A stretch of 64,000 nt of DNA. Origin: Cryptococcus deneoformans JEC21. Its lineage: Eukaryota; Basidiomycota; Tremellomycetes; Tremellales; Cryptococcaceae. Within the stretch, counting starts at the first letter, position 1; each line of letters opens with the position of its first letter. This document shows positions 12,453-24,054 of this stretch, in pieces. A program made the position numbers and the translations under genes. The DNA lies in contig NC_006685.1 in assembly GCF_000091045.1 (NCBI RefSeq), positions 1,356,201-1,420,200 of the forward strand, given 5' to 3'. The notes beneath the pieces are model-generated. The model was not told the DNA's origin. It did not search any database and saw only the letters and a list, made by a program, of their open reading frames with translations.

Positions 12453-14917
12453 TCAATCCTTCCTCCGGGGATCAGACATGCCAGCCTCGGAAGGAGTCCT
12501 CTCATCGAGAGTCGGCTCGTCTGTAGGACGGCCGGAAAGATCCTTGGCATCCACGGCATTTTGGGCACGGGTGAGCTTTACGTCCTTGGTGAAGAGGAGA
12601 CACCAGATAGGAGGGAAAATAGCCACGATCACGGCACCAAGAACAAGTCGGAACCTTTTGAAATCAAGTTAGCGACGCTCGTTCAATTCCAACGGTAAAA
12701 TATTGCTTACATAACATTCTGGTAAGCGGCAATGGCACCAAGTCTGATGGGATCATCGGAGGGGTAAAGAGCAATGTCGGTGATACTGCCGTAAAGCTCA
12801 GCCAACAAAGTAGCATTGGTGGTAGGCACATTTTTGGCAAGCTCCTTGGGCATGTAAGAAGCCCAGATACCAGAGGCCACGGCAGATCCCACAGAGTTTC
12901 CAACTTCAGTGATCAACAAAACGACGGCGGTCACAGTAGCCACATCGACGTGAGCCACAGCTGCTTGCGCTGACACTTGAATAGCTGTTGCAGCTGCGCC
13001 ACCACCCATACCTATATAAGAAAGTAAATAGAAAATCCCGGAGGCGTAATAGATCAAACAATAACTTACCTTGCAAGATTTGACACATGACCAACTCCGC
13101 GGTGTTTCCAGTGGCAGATCGGGCTTTGAGCATAAGACCCACACCAAGAAGACGGATGAGAAGCCCGATAAAGAGCATCCACTTGAAACGCCTGGTGGCG
13201 TACATGATGAAGCCGGCCATAATACCGAAGATGGTGAGGGCGAGAGACTGGGTCGAGCTGAAGTAGGTCAAGTTTCGGTAGCTCCAGTCCTCAGTGACAT
13301 AAACATAACTGTACAGCAGTTAGTGATAGGCGTATTTGAATGAATAAGATTTCTTACCTATAGAGGTAGGTGTACTGAAGGTAGAAAGACACAAAGTCGA
13401 AAAAGCCGATGAGGCAGGCACCAAGGATAGGGCCACGCTTGAGCCATCGCATGGGCAATACAGGCTTCCTGGGGAACCTGGATTCGTAATAGAGGAACAC
13501 GGGAAAAAGAAGGCCACCGATGATGAGCATCACAATCATACTCGGAGTCTTCCAGCCATTGGAAGCCGAGGGGGCAAGACCGAGGGGGAGAAGGATAAGA
13601 GCGAGGGAAGCGGCAATGAGGATAAGACCCATAAAGTCCATTTCAAGACAGGCTTCACGGATAGTGATCCAGAAACCACTGAAGAATACGAATTAGAGGT
13701 GATCACACATCGAAAGTTGCAACTTACACTTTGATGGGGGGCCGAGAGTATCTAATCTTCAACTGCTTGGCAGCCTTGTGCTGGGCCCACATGAGAGCAA
13801 TGATGATGGGAGACAGAGAGACTGGGACGAGGATAGCAAACTGGTATACAGTTGGTTAAATGATCAACATTAAAAGGAAAAGCTTGACGACTTACCATGC
13901 CATAACCCCATCGCCAGTTGGGAAGCACACCCTCAGCGATTTCAGCCGAAACGAAGTTGTTGATGATGAAAGGAGCCGAGACGAGACCAGTGACAAGACC
14001 ACGCCACCGGAGGTTGGTCATATCAGCAATAATGATCTGCTGAAGCATTTGCAAACCAGTGTAGCCGAAAGACTGATACAATTATTCAGTAACCACATCT
14101 CCGCGATGGTGTCCTGAGAGAACTTACGTAGATTACCTGCCCACCGGCAATCTGACCAACGTCGTTGGCAGTGGCAATGACGATCTACAAAGCAAAGGGA
14201 ATGTCAGCCTTCTTCTTAACCTTGTGAAACATGCATGTCGCAAATTAGACTTACGTAGCCAACGACATAAAGGATTGTAACAATGATGAAAGTCTCGCCT
14301 CGACCAACACTGGCATGGGGTTATTAGCATATGTGCATTGCACAGCCTGTTGCTTGTACTCACACATCCGCAAGCTTGGCCATGAGAGGTTTACCAACAG
14401 CAATGATGATAGCATTGGCGGTTGAAATAGTACCGGAAACAGAGTGATCCAAAACATAAGAGGTGCTGAAGGTGATGTGTCAACTTATAATGTAGGAGCC
14501 GGGCTATGACTGCGGCTTACGCATAAGAAAGATATTGATATGTAGTGACACCATCAAGGGAGTAAATATAAGCAGAGAGTGCGATACTACGGGCCGTCGA
14601 TCAGTGATCCGACCTTGTTAAAAATTCACACAGCACACAACCTACCCGATGAAAAGGAACCACTGGGATTTAGGACCCCTAAACGTGCAGATAGAATATC
14701 AGTACGCACATCCCCATGGTGATCAACCAGTCACGAACCATACAGCTGCAGCAGCTTCGACTTTGCTGACACCAGTAAGAACCTCCTCCGATGATGTATC
14801 CTCGTAATACAGCTCGTCCTGGGGGGCGGCACCGGCCTCTTCAAGGTCACGGGCCTTCTTTGCGTCCTGATGGGCTTCTGGATCAAGCGGGAGGTTGCTC
14901 TGTGAGAGAGTGGTCAT
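12453..14917 (-). CDS. MFS siderophore-iron transporter (SIT family)
   Basis: Proton-coupled uptake of ferric siderophores at the plasma membrane. The multi-exon minus-strand gene encodes about 590 residues. It has an acidic cytosolic N-terminus (EDTSSEEVLTGVSKVEA) and then about 14 hydrophobic helices, as in SIT proteins. Typical pieces are YIYSLDGVTTYQYLSYA near TM1, GRGETFIIVTILYVVGY after TM3, GGQVIYSFGYTGLQ near 14130-14080, the WRGLVTG segment near 13995, and a Gly/Ala-rich stretch MGGGAAATAIQVSAQAAVAH near 12970. The C-terminus is short and hydrophilic (DERTPSEAGMSDPRRKD). The start at 14917 follows a good purine context. The substrate cannot be read from sequence. It stands apart from other iron genes; no siderophore synthetase is nearby. 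Confidence 0.93.
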
Positions 14918-16890
14918 GATGTTGGAGTAGTGGGGGATTGTAATAGGGAAATTTTGTGTCAATGGGGTTATTTATATTTGGTCGGTTGGAGGACTCCAAA
15001 AAAGAATCAGTGGAGCAGATTTTTGTTTCCGTTCCTCACGTCACCGCATGGGAATCGGGGAGCGACAAATTTCGAAAGGGAAAAAGGCCCTCGGGAAGTT
15101 CTTCCCTTCCTTTACCTTATCAGATAGCCCTACTCTCACCCTGACTACTAAATAAGTTCCTTGTTGCTCTTCTTTTTCCCTACTAGCGCCGCCCGATCCC
15201 GACTCCACCTCCTTCCAAGATATATATCTCAATTGCCGCTCCACAGGGAAATAGAAGAAGACATAAAACGTAAATAAAGCCCTTCTTCTGCAACAAGATG
15301 CAAAAATATGCGAGACAATCAAAGTCAGCAGGAAGAAACGTCTTTTTTAGCAGTGATGATGGAAGAAGTCCTCGAGAATAATTTGTTAGCATTTGGTGAT
15401 TGACGCGAAAAACCGATAACAGCTCGAGCAAATTCCATTAATAGTCTGAAGGATGTAATAGTAGAAGAAGGCGGTTGCAATGATGATGTGCGGTCGAGCG
15501 TCAACGATAGTCAAGCAGTCGATAGAATAGTTTTTATTGGCCTTGCAGCTTTAAAAATGAACAAGGAGATCCGCGAATGCATGCATGTTTGGCATTCGGT
15601 ACGTAATTGGTGGTCCGGTATTGGTGATTGGGTAAGACGGTCGGAAAAACTGCCGGAAAACTTCTGCTCTCATTTATTTTTATCTTCCCCTGTCCGCTTT
15701 CAGCTGCTCGCTGATCGCCTTTTGCCTTTTTACCTCCTCTTCTCCTCTCTCGCCGCTGTTGCCTATGATGATCTGCCGTTCTACGGTCTATACTGTATAT
15801 TTGTATGTGTACGTAACTACAACGATAGAACGGAAATAGATATTATGTTCGGGTCGTCAGAAACCCGATGCCAAGCCCAAATTGGAAACTGAACAGAACA
15901 ACGCAACTTGCTCTGTCAAAATTACCCAAAGTAGAAGGAGGGCGAGTGTCCCAAAAGAAATAGGGGGGGGGGGGGGGGGGGTCCGAAATGGTTCCCCATG
16001 GTCAGCAAGCTTTTATCAAATTTATATGATACGCATGCAGTACATCCAGTTGTCGTCTCAGGGGATGTCCGATGATTTTTGCCTTCGTAGCGGATTATTT
16101 TTACCATCATTCCATCCCTTGCTCCTTGACCCTTACTTGGTGTTCAGCTCATTTATTGCTGCAACACTCCGTCCTTCTGATTTTCCGCTGCTGTTCCGTA
16201 TTATCAGGAGCAGAAGAAGCTAAGGCACGAGGGACAAACGGACAAATTGACGATCTCGACGATAGACGATGTAAGGAAAAAGCAATTAAGAGAGAGTAAA
16301 TAACAAATGGCAAGGGGCAAATAACAAAGAAGATTTAACGAACGAAGAAGAGCAATGAGTGAAGTCAAGACACTTCATTTACCTTCTTTTTAACGAAGTA
16401 CAACTTGAGGTAACGGGTTGAAGCGAGGAGGACAACAAAACACGAAGAAATACGCGTACGCTTTGTGCTTGGCACTTGGCCTCAAGCCCTTGGATTATAC
16501 ATTATACATGGGCGCACTTTCATGCCTCTCGTGCTTTTATTGATTCTCAGGCCAGGTCCTTCTTTCTCCCTTTCTGTCAAGGGCGCCCTGTCGACAGCTC
16601 AGTCTTGGTTGAAGGAGTTGAGATTGTATAATACGAATGTTGCAGGGCTAAAGAACGAAAGTGCTTGTTGTTCCGGGAATGTTGCCAGCAACTCTGTTTG
16701 AGTATTGAACATTGAGCGTTAACTTCTTCTACTGTTGGTGTGTAAGTCTTCTAATTTATACAGTTCTAAGGTAATGGTTGTGCTTTGCATGGCGACGTTG
16801 CGCACCAGGACAGTAACGAATAATAGATTTAGAAGTCGTAGCATTAGCAGTAAGACGAACATAAAGAAGGTGGTTGTTCTACTTACCCTG
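14918..16890. promoter_or_regulatory. Long upstream region of the siderophore transporter
   Basis: About 2 kb without a gene, unusually long for this compact region. It contains a back-to-back GATA pair (TTATCAGATAG, 15117-15127, some 200 bp before the ATG) and a homopolymer of 19 G (15963-15981). The rest shows no coding or structural pattern that I can support. Confidence 0.5.
15963..15981 (+). repeat. Poly-G tract, 19 bases
   Basis: A pure run of 19 G on the plus strand. Such tracts are prone to length change and can form G-quadruplex structure; length in the assembly may be inexact. Confidence 0.9.
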
Positions 16891-16899
16891 TCCCAGTAA

Positions 16900-17297
16900 A
16901 CTGGATTCGCTCAACAGGCCCAAGTACACCAAGATGGCGATCAAAGGCATCTTGGGGAACGAGGGTGGTACAGTTAGGTCGTCAAGATCCTCTGGTTTCG
17001 AAAACATCTTTGTGCTGAAGGATGGAGCTCATTCGCATCGCGCTGCGTGCGAAAGCAGCGAGAGCTAAAATGGGACCGGGTTTTGGAAACCATCCCCTCT
17101 TCACTCGATCTAAATCCCATAGCGAACATATGGTATCTTCTGAAGGCAAAGGTCGCGGTTTCCAGAGTCGCTACGTCGCTTGACGAGCTCTGGGAACAGA
17201 TAATACGTACAGAAGGCATGAAATGAGATCAACCTTCTGGAGAGCAGGTGAGGGATCTCATAGATGAGATGGAGCAGAGGCGTGTAGCAATTTGAAA
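16900..17297 (+). pseudogene. Decayed Tc1/mariner transposase, C-terminal part
   Basis: Two overlapping frames together recall the C-terminal half of a Tc1/mariner DDE/D transposase. Frame one (about 16935-17065) has VLKDGAHSHRA, matching the conserved D-x-A-x-x-H block around the second catalytic aspartate, and ends at a stop. Frame two (about 17072-17220) has LDLNPIANIWYLLKAKVA, matching the DLNPIENxW block. It runs into a TGA after TEGMK, and readable sequence continues beyond it (DLIDEMEQRRVAI). At least one frameshift and one stop break the gene, and the position of the third catalytic acid is Ala (NPIA). No N-terminal half or terminal repeats were found. It is an inactive relic. Confidence 0.75.
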
Positions 17298-17668
17298 GGC
17301 GAAAAGAAAGTCTACCAAGTATTAGATTATTGTAAATTATACATAGAATCTGCCTATGTACTTGGTTTGCCGGAAAACATGCACTGTAAAACGATACATG
17401 CAATCGATGCATGTTGTCAATATAGATGGGAAAACGGGATCAAATGGGGGGGTACATTTCTTTTCCGTCGTAGTAGGTACCAGTAAGGTGTGGGCTTGTC
17501 CACTAATTAAGGTAACTAAAAGTTAAATTAACTCGTCAACATCTCCGACACTTCGTTTCAGCTGCATATCTTCACCAATTAATCTGTGCTCTTCGATTCA
17601 CAACTGCCCGTTTCTGTTACCAGCGACTTCACAATACCCTTGTTCACCACCTATCAGTAGTTATCGAT
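17298..17668. other. Intergenic, POP5 upstream region
   Basis: About 370 bp of AT-rich sequence between the transposase relic and POP5. No motif assigned. Confidence 0.5.
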
Positions 17669-18360
17669 ATGGTCCGCTTCAAGAACCGCTATCTCCTAGT
17701 CGAGTTCCTCCTCCCTACTTCCCTTTCTTCAACACTCGACGCCCATTACGACTCTATGGATCCTATAATACCAAAGGAACAAGCTCTGGAAGACAATGAT
17801 TCTGAGGACGAAGAAGATGAAGAGGAATTTTCTCCGATACCCTCACTGCGGTTTATGGTCCCTTCTATACTGCCCGATAGCCAACTAGGAGAAGAAGGAG
17901 GACAAGGGATATACAGGGCTATAAGATCCACTGTGATCAGTGTCTTTGGAGATGAGGGCTGGGGAAGAATTGCTAGTTCATTTCGAGGTTCGTTCTAGTC
18001 GTCATCAAAACTCGATGGTCGTCGCAGGCTGAAGTAAGAAATACAGTGATATATCATTCTCCCCTGACAACCCTTACATTTCTCCGTGTCGCCCGTCCAC
18101 ACTATCGTCTCTTATGGTCTGCATTGACGTTCATAACTTCCCTGGAGAATATACCCGCTATCCCACGAGTCATTGCAATCTCGGGTACTATCAAGAAACT
18201 TCAGAATCGGGGGATAGCATATCATCGTGCGATGGTCGGAGCGTTGATCAGTGCTGGTGTGGATAAGAGCAAGACAGGGATCTCTGGAGTTGGAGGCGGA
18301 AAGTTGCAGAAGGAAGCGGAGCAAGAAAGACAAGAAATGGAAAGGATGCAAGAGACATAG
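17669..18360 (+). CDS. POP5: RNase P/MRP protein subunit Pop5
   Basis: Shared protein subunit of RNase P (tRNA 5' processing) and RNase MRP (rRNA processing) in the nucleus/nucleolus. Two exons, 17669-17987 and 18047-18360, give 210 residues. The N-terminus MVRFKNRYLLVEFL is the family hallmark, and the second exon carries FLRVARPHYRLLWSALTFIT, which matches the Pop5 core. Between them sits an acidic insert (EDNDSEDEEDEEEF, about residues 38-52) that is absent from the shortest family members. The C-terminal tail is charged and probably a helix (KEAEQERQEMERMQ). The stop codon is at 18358-18360. Confidence 0.93.
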
Positions 18361-18619
18361 TTTCATAGGCTGTTACGATATTTTAACGAGTTTTAATGAC
18401 AATTATCATAAGTGATGACTTATGATTTCATACTTATTCTGAGACTGCATACGCACACTTCTTTCCGACATCAAAAGACAACTATTCGCAAAACCTATAT
18501 CAAAGCCTAACGAGCGAAAACCCAAGGGTATATCTTTTTGATATACTACAATCCCACTTTCAGATTTTATATGATTACAATAGCCCGTTTTAAAACCATG
18601 AGATCAACATATCTTCGAA

Positions 18620-20183
18620 TCAAACTTCAGTATGGGCCAGATCTTCGAGGCGCTGTTCCAACCCTTTGCCGAGTCCCTCCCTTTCCCACTCACCCCTGGC
18701 AGTTCCATCACTGCGCTCCCATTCACCCTCAGCCAAACCTAAAGCACCTTTCGTAGCATTTCCACTAGCATCGCCATCGAGTTTGGGCTCGGCGATAGGA
18801 CCTTCGCTGGACGCAATAGTAGCCGAAGGGGTGACGTTTGTGGCAGCAGATGGCATGCCGTGGTGCGGAAGTGACGCGATCGGCGATCTGCTACTGAGAC
18901 TAGGCGATACTGTACCGGGAAGATGATCCGGAGACACATTGCCAGAAGTAATCTCGCTAAACGAGGTGACCTGAGTAGGGACAGAGAGGAGGATATCGTT
19001 GTATGAGATGAACGAGAGTCGGTGATGTGGAGGCTTGCCCTTGGAAGGCGACATATGAGGTGGCACTGCGCTAGGAACTGTAGGGTAAGAGACAGTGGCT
19101 GGCGCAGGAACAGGAGTAGACGTTGACTAAGATCCCATCAGCTTACGTTTTGACTTTACAGACGAAATAAAAAAGCTTACCTCTTCCTGCGTCTTCTCAG
19201 ACTCGTTAAACGCCCAACCACCGGGTAACTGCGGACCGGTGCTAATCCTCCTCGGTACAGCTGGACGGGGAACGCTAGCTGTAACTTGGGTCTTTGAGAC
19301 AGTTGGAGACGTCGGACTAGCCGGAACACCATCTTGCGCAGCCAAGCCCGTCAAGCTTTGGGGAGGCGAGAGCTGGGTAAGAATTGGCGGCGATTGGGCT
19401 GGGGAAGCCATGGAAGATGTGAGAGAATCGAGGCTTATAGGTGAAGAACTGCGGGAAGGAGATGAAAAAATGGCAGTAGGACCAGCAGTGACTTTGCGTC
19501 CAGCGCTAGGCAAATTAGAAGAACTCTGCCGGGCCATACCTATTCCGCTAGGAGCAGGAGCTTCGATTTCTAGACCTTCGAATCCTCCGCTTGTTGAGTC
19601 GCCCGACGTCAGGGCCTCCACGGCGTCATCCAGGACCGCGGGCACGGTATGATCCAAGTTCGAACCATGCGGCAGGTGGAGCAAACGACTGGGTTTATGG
19701 CTGAGTGTATGGGACTGGTGAGAGGGGTTTGGGTTGAGCGAAAGCGAAGCCATCGGCGGATGCTCGATATCCCGTTCGAATATAGCAGACCCGGAAGAGT
19801 GGATCGAAGAAGGCGATGACGGTCTTGAGAGGTGGTGGCCGAGAGTGGACTGGACGGGAACCGCGGAAGGCGGAGTCGCAATGGCGGAACCCGAAGTGCG
19901 TGGAAATGGCTGCAGCAAAGGAGAAGTGTGCTCGGAAGACGGTGACCTGTTGGACTGCGGCACTCGGATTGGCGATGCATCGCGGGACGAGAGGGGAGAA
20001 CGAGCCCGTTGGGGCGTACGAGCGCCGGTGCGACGGGGCACGGAGACGGGCGACGGTTCGCGTGGGTCGGCGGAGGGTGGCGGGGGAGGGAGATCGACCG
20101 GGGCTGAAAAGAAGTTGGCTGAGCTGTGTCTGAGAGCTGGAATAGTACTTACAAAGGTGTGCGCCGGGCGGTACGAGGGTCAT
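18620..20183 (-). CDS. Ser/Pro-rich protein of unknown function
   Basis: Three exons, 20183-20153, 20103-19181 and 19126-18620, give 486 residues. The protein is low-complexity: many SP and SSP motifs (RSPLSSR, SPSRSSSPIS, SPAQSPPILTQLSPP), possible sites for proline-directed kinases. One stretch in exon 3 looks like an ordered, conserved patch: HHRLSFISYNDILLSVPTQV. The C-terminus is rich in Glu and Arg. There are no membrane helices or enzyme motifs. It could be a regulator or a cell-cycle substrate, but the sequence does not say so. It is divergent from the uS17m gene across 465 bp. Confidence 0.8.
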
Positions 20184-20648
20184 CTCAGCGGAGAAGGGCT
20201 GGGTGGGGTACAGTGGCTAGAGACTCGCTGGGCGGGCGGACTAAGTGGGGGGCGGAAGCAGGACAGGCAGCAGGCGGGGACCGGGGTGCGCGGGGGCGAG
20301 TATACGTAGCAGACGGCGCAGACGAGACGGCGGAACTAGATTTATAGAGGATGGCAGACGAATGAAATGCACCTGAGACGAATGGCCACCCACGAGGCAC
20401 GCACCCCATAAACATCTCTGGGACCTTTCCGACGTTACGTAAATCTCCAGGCGGACAAGCCCGCTCAAACCTTCGACAATCAAGCGACCTTCAACGACAG
20501 GCTCGTCTTTTTCACCGCCAACTGCACTCTTTAATCTCCGCTTTGCTCTATACCTCACCATCCACTTCCGTCTTTGACAGGCACCTTGCGGATACATCAA
20601 CCTAGACCTCGGATACGTCAAACTAGAACCTAGCCGACTCTTTGCGAT
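20184..20648. promoter_or_regulatory. Divergent promoter between the Ser/Pro-rich gene and uS17m
   Basis: 465 bp, with a GC-rich part near 20210-20330 (repeated GGCGGGCGG and GGGGCG-like blocks) and a pyrimidine-rich part toward uS17m. No individual site is claimed. Confidence 0.5.
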
Positions 20649-21232
20649 ATGCCTTACCAACCCAATCACGTCTTCAAGGGCATCGTCACAAAAGTCGGAG
20701 CCATGAGAAAGACTGCTACTGTCACTGTGAGAGAAGTCACAAAAGTGCCCCGGTTCAAAAAGTTGATTATTCTTTAGGTTGAACGGATATTTGAACACCC
20801 CAAGATCTTGAAGGAAATGAAAAGACATAAAAAGTTCCTTGTCCACGATGAAGGAGAGCGTATGTCAACTCCCCCTATGTTCGCCAAGAGCAAGCGGCCC
20901 GCTAACCCTAGGATGCAGTTGCCAGATTAGGCGACAAAGTCTCCATCATCCACGGCGCCCGTACTTCTAGACATAAATCCTTCCGACTTCAATCAATTCT
21001 TTCTCGTAACACTCAGAAGTTCCCCGACGATCCTATACCTGCCGAGATTCCTTTACCCTCCATCAAGCCTAGCAAGCAGAAGAAGTTGTTGGAAAAGGCC
21101 GCCTTACGATCGAGCGGGCAAGTGGATGCTTCGGGCGGGTCAGGAAAGGTCATTGATGCATTGAAAGAGGCGGAATTAGCAAAAGGACAGGCAGCTAGGG
21201 TCGCCGAGGTTGCCGGGAGAAATGTGGTGTAG
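20649..21232 (+). CDS. Mitochondrial small-subunit ribosomal protein uS17m
   Basis: Component of the mitoribosomal small subunit. Exons 20649-20726, 20778-20859 and 20919-21232 give 157 residues. The S17 core is easily seen: FKGIVTKVGAMRKTATVTVE at the start, HPKILKEMKRHKKFLVHDE in the middle, and then LGDKVSIIHGARTSRHKSFRL, which is the OB-fold signature of S17. A Lys/Ala-rich extension of about 60 residues follows, as in fungal mitochondrial forms. No long presequence precedes the core, which is also usual for this protein. Confidence 0.9.
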
Positions 21233-21422
21233 AACTGTGTCCCCGAATGGATCCATTATTCTGCACTGATCCTATTTTGTAATGTCTCGTCACTGAACTA
21301 TGGTGCACTTCGCATGATACCGTCTACATCTCCGTTACTTCTATCTACCATCGTTCCGCAAGATGCGTCAAGTCGAGCTAGAGTTCTCGCACCCAAATCA
21401 ATCAAAGTGCATTTTGGACAAA

Positions 21423-23194
21423 TCACACGTCGTCAAATGTGATCTTGACCTTATTGGGCCCTTCAAAACTCCCAGTGAAGAATTTCGGAACCCCCAAAGT
21501 CTTGCCTCTCTGCATTGTAATTAACGTGCTGCTGAATACCCAGTTCCCGAACCAAGGCAAGGTGAGCATCCCTGCACCTTCCCTGTGGCCAACAGGAATT
21601 CCCTAGGTGAAGGACGTTATCTATTCAAGTCCGAATTTAACCAGCATAACCTTTTCTACTTACTAGACCTTGCATGCCAGGCGAGTACTTGGTTAGGGTT
21701 CTACCTTTCAGTTCGTTTTTGATACTAATAATCAAGCTCTTTAGCTCGCCGCTTACAAGCCAAGAGAAATATATCGCTATTTGATTACTCACTTGTTTGC
21801 AGTACTATAAGCTGCGGTATACGCTCCCCTTGCCACTTTAAATCCTGGCGCAGAGCAAACATCTCCAATCGCATAGTATTGCCCTTTAAACGGGGAATTC
21901 TCATCTGTCGACGAGACCTACCAAGCATCAATAACCAATCAAAGTGTTTTACCTCACCTTGAGATAGTCATCTACCCGAATTAGCTTGCCGTCCAATGCT
22001 CCCTTGTCCTTGTCCCCAACCATCCAACTGTTGGGACTCGTCCCGGCGCCCAAAATGACATAGTCCGACTTGAGCTTTCTGCCGCTCTTCAGTGCCACCT
22101 CTACGACTTTTGATTGCTTCCCATACTTGCCCTCCCACGCTTCGTCTGGTACCTTTTCATCTTGGGGAGGGATCGCGACCCTATCCTTGAAAATCAAGTT
22201 GATGTTGAGTTTACGGCAGTGCTCCTCCAGCGTCTTGGAGAGTCGAATGTCGACAGGTGGAGAGTTGTAAGATGGGATCGTGGACGTTTTCGCAGGGACA
22301 GGGTTTTTGGGTGTTGGGTTAAGAAGTGCAGAGTCGGGATGAACGATGGTAATGTTGGCTTCAGAGTTGACTTCACGAATATCCTAAGAGATTGCACCAT
22401 GTGAGTTTTCATGAAGCCTGGTCGGTGTGAATCTTACCCCGGCGAATTCAATCCCGACAGAGCCTCCACCAATGATGACCACCTCCTTGGCCTCTTTCAA
22501 CTCTCGTTGGTTCTGACGGAGGCATTCCTTGTACTCTTCCTCTGTCCAACTTAAATCGGGTACCATGGGTGGTTGTTGGCTTGTTCCGGTTGCAATGATA
22601 CACCTCTTTTCTCTGCTGTCAACCCACCAACCATTGAAACAGATTTGTTGTGACTTATCACTTGTGCAAACTCACCCAAAAAGGTACCTCATTTGAACCT
22701 TCGAAAGGGTGCTCAAGGATGACACTGTTATCTTTACATTCTACAAGTTTGTTGGGAGCTAAGACACGATGAGGTGTACCATCGGGGAACACTCGATCAT
22801 CGGTAAGGGGAATAGTAATCTTGTTTTCCCAACCTGTTGTTTACGTACCGAGTCAGCTGAAGGTTTGTTTGTGCTATCCAGGGATGAGATTCACCTGGAA
22901 CTGTGGCAGCTCTGAATGCTGCAATGGGCCAAAAAGCAAAACCCAATGTCTTCCTACGTCAACCAACAAGACACGATGCGTCGGCGGAAGGTGAGGATAG
23001 ATTTGGTTGGCTAGAGTATGGCCACCAATAGAAGCTGCAACATGTGCTTGTCAGAAGCTGTAATATGTGATAATCAGGTATATGGCAGCCTGACGAATGC
23101 GATAGTCATGGTCGCTACGTCTTCTGACCTTGATTGAGAAAAACATACCTCCTACGACGATGATATTTTGATACTGGATTTTGTCTGACGGCAT
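21423..23194 (-). pseudogene. AIF/FSP1-like FAD oxidoreductase, left copy, with an 8-bp frameshift
   Basis: Family of AMID/AIFM2-like NAD(P)H oxidoreductases (pyridine nucleotide-disulphide fold). All parts are recognisable on the minus strand: the FAD Rossmann start (IIVVGASIGGHTLAN across intron 1), ATGTSQ, the NAD Rossmann motif VVIIGGGSVGIEFAG (about 22440), the FAD-ribityl motif YYAIGDVC (about 21860), and a complete C-terminus ending at 21423. The reading frame breaks in exon 2: between the codons for LLVD and TLGFAFWPIAAFRAATVPG lie eight extra bases (GTAGGAAG; plus-strand position about 22952-22959). Read as is, the protein stops about 30 codons later. All later exons are open and intron positions match the right-hand copy. 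It is either a recent pseudogene, a strain-specific break, or an assembly error. Confidence 0.8.
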
Positions 23195-24054
23195 TGTATT
23201 AATCAGGAGTTACCAACGATTGTAAGGTCGAAGGTATGTTTCTGTTGTGAAAGGATCCGAATCGAATTTTGTCAAGGCTAGTACTACGCTTTTTCTTATA
23301 TGTGTAATGGGCAGAAGGGACCTTCGTTCGCTCTCGGTTGTAAAAAAAGATCGTCTGACCAATTTCGGGCATTCAACGAATCAATAAGAAAGAGGAAACA
23401 AGGAGGCCGAGGCCGAGATGAGCTGCAGAATGCTTTTACTCATTGGCATGATTGCCGTTTGCAGGGCGTGCAACTGAAATTCGTACAATTTAGATAAGCG
23501 GGGGCGGCAGACGGAAGGAAGGAGTTGTTCATTCGGTCTTTGACTCCGTCCCTGACTGCTGCCTCGTCGGCGCCGTCGAGACACGTCACGGAAGAGTCGT
23601 CGGCGCCGCGATCTAATCAGATAAAAATGTCAAGCGCCTTTTTTTCGGCCGTCCTCGTAATGTTCATCACTGCACCACTACGTAACACACCCTTCCTTGA
23701 TCTTGTCATTTTCAGGCAGGAAAAAGCTATGACGATATAAGTTACAACTTTTTGACCCTACAGGTAACTGTGTAGTTGTTGGTCTCTTTCGGTATCGCTA
23801 CCATTATTCATTCATCACTGGACATTCAAGATTAGTTCCTTACTATTACGTTCTCTTTTTAATCTGTCGTCTCAATAATACGATAATGAGCAGTACTATA
23901 CGAAAGAGTCTAAGAGAGAATCATAGTCCAATAAAAGAGTTCAAGAAAAATACATAATTCAACAAAACAGAAATCCCATATAGGCTATAGGTTATAAATG
24001 CCATACAGAAACAGGAGCCTTTAATTAATCAAGAAGTGAATCGACCTACACATT
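23195..24054. other. Intergenic between the two FAD oxidoreductase copies
   Basis: Contains the promoter of the left copy and the 3' flank of the right copy. It is AT-rich, with poly-A and poly-T tracts after 23800. No gene seen. Confidence 0.5.
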
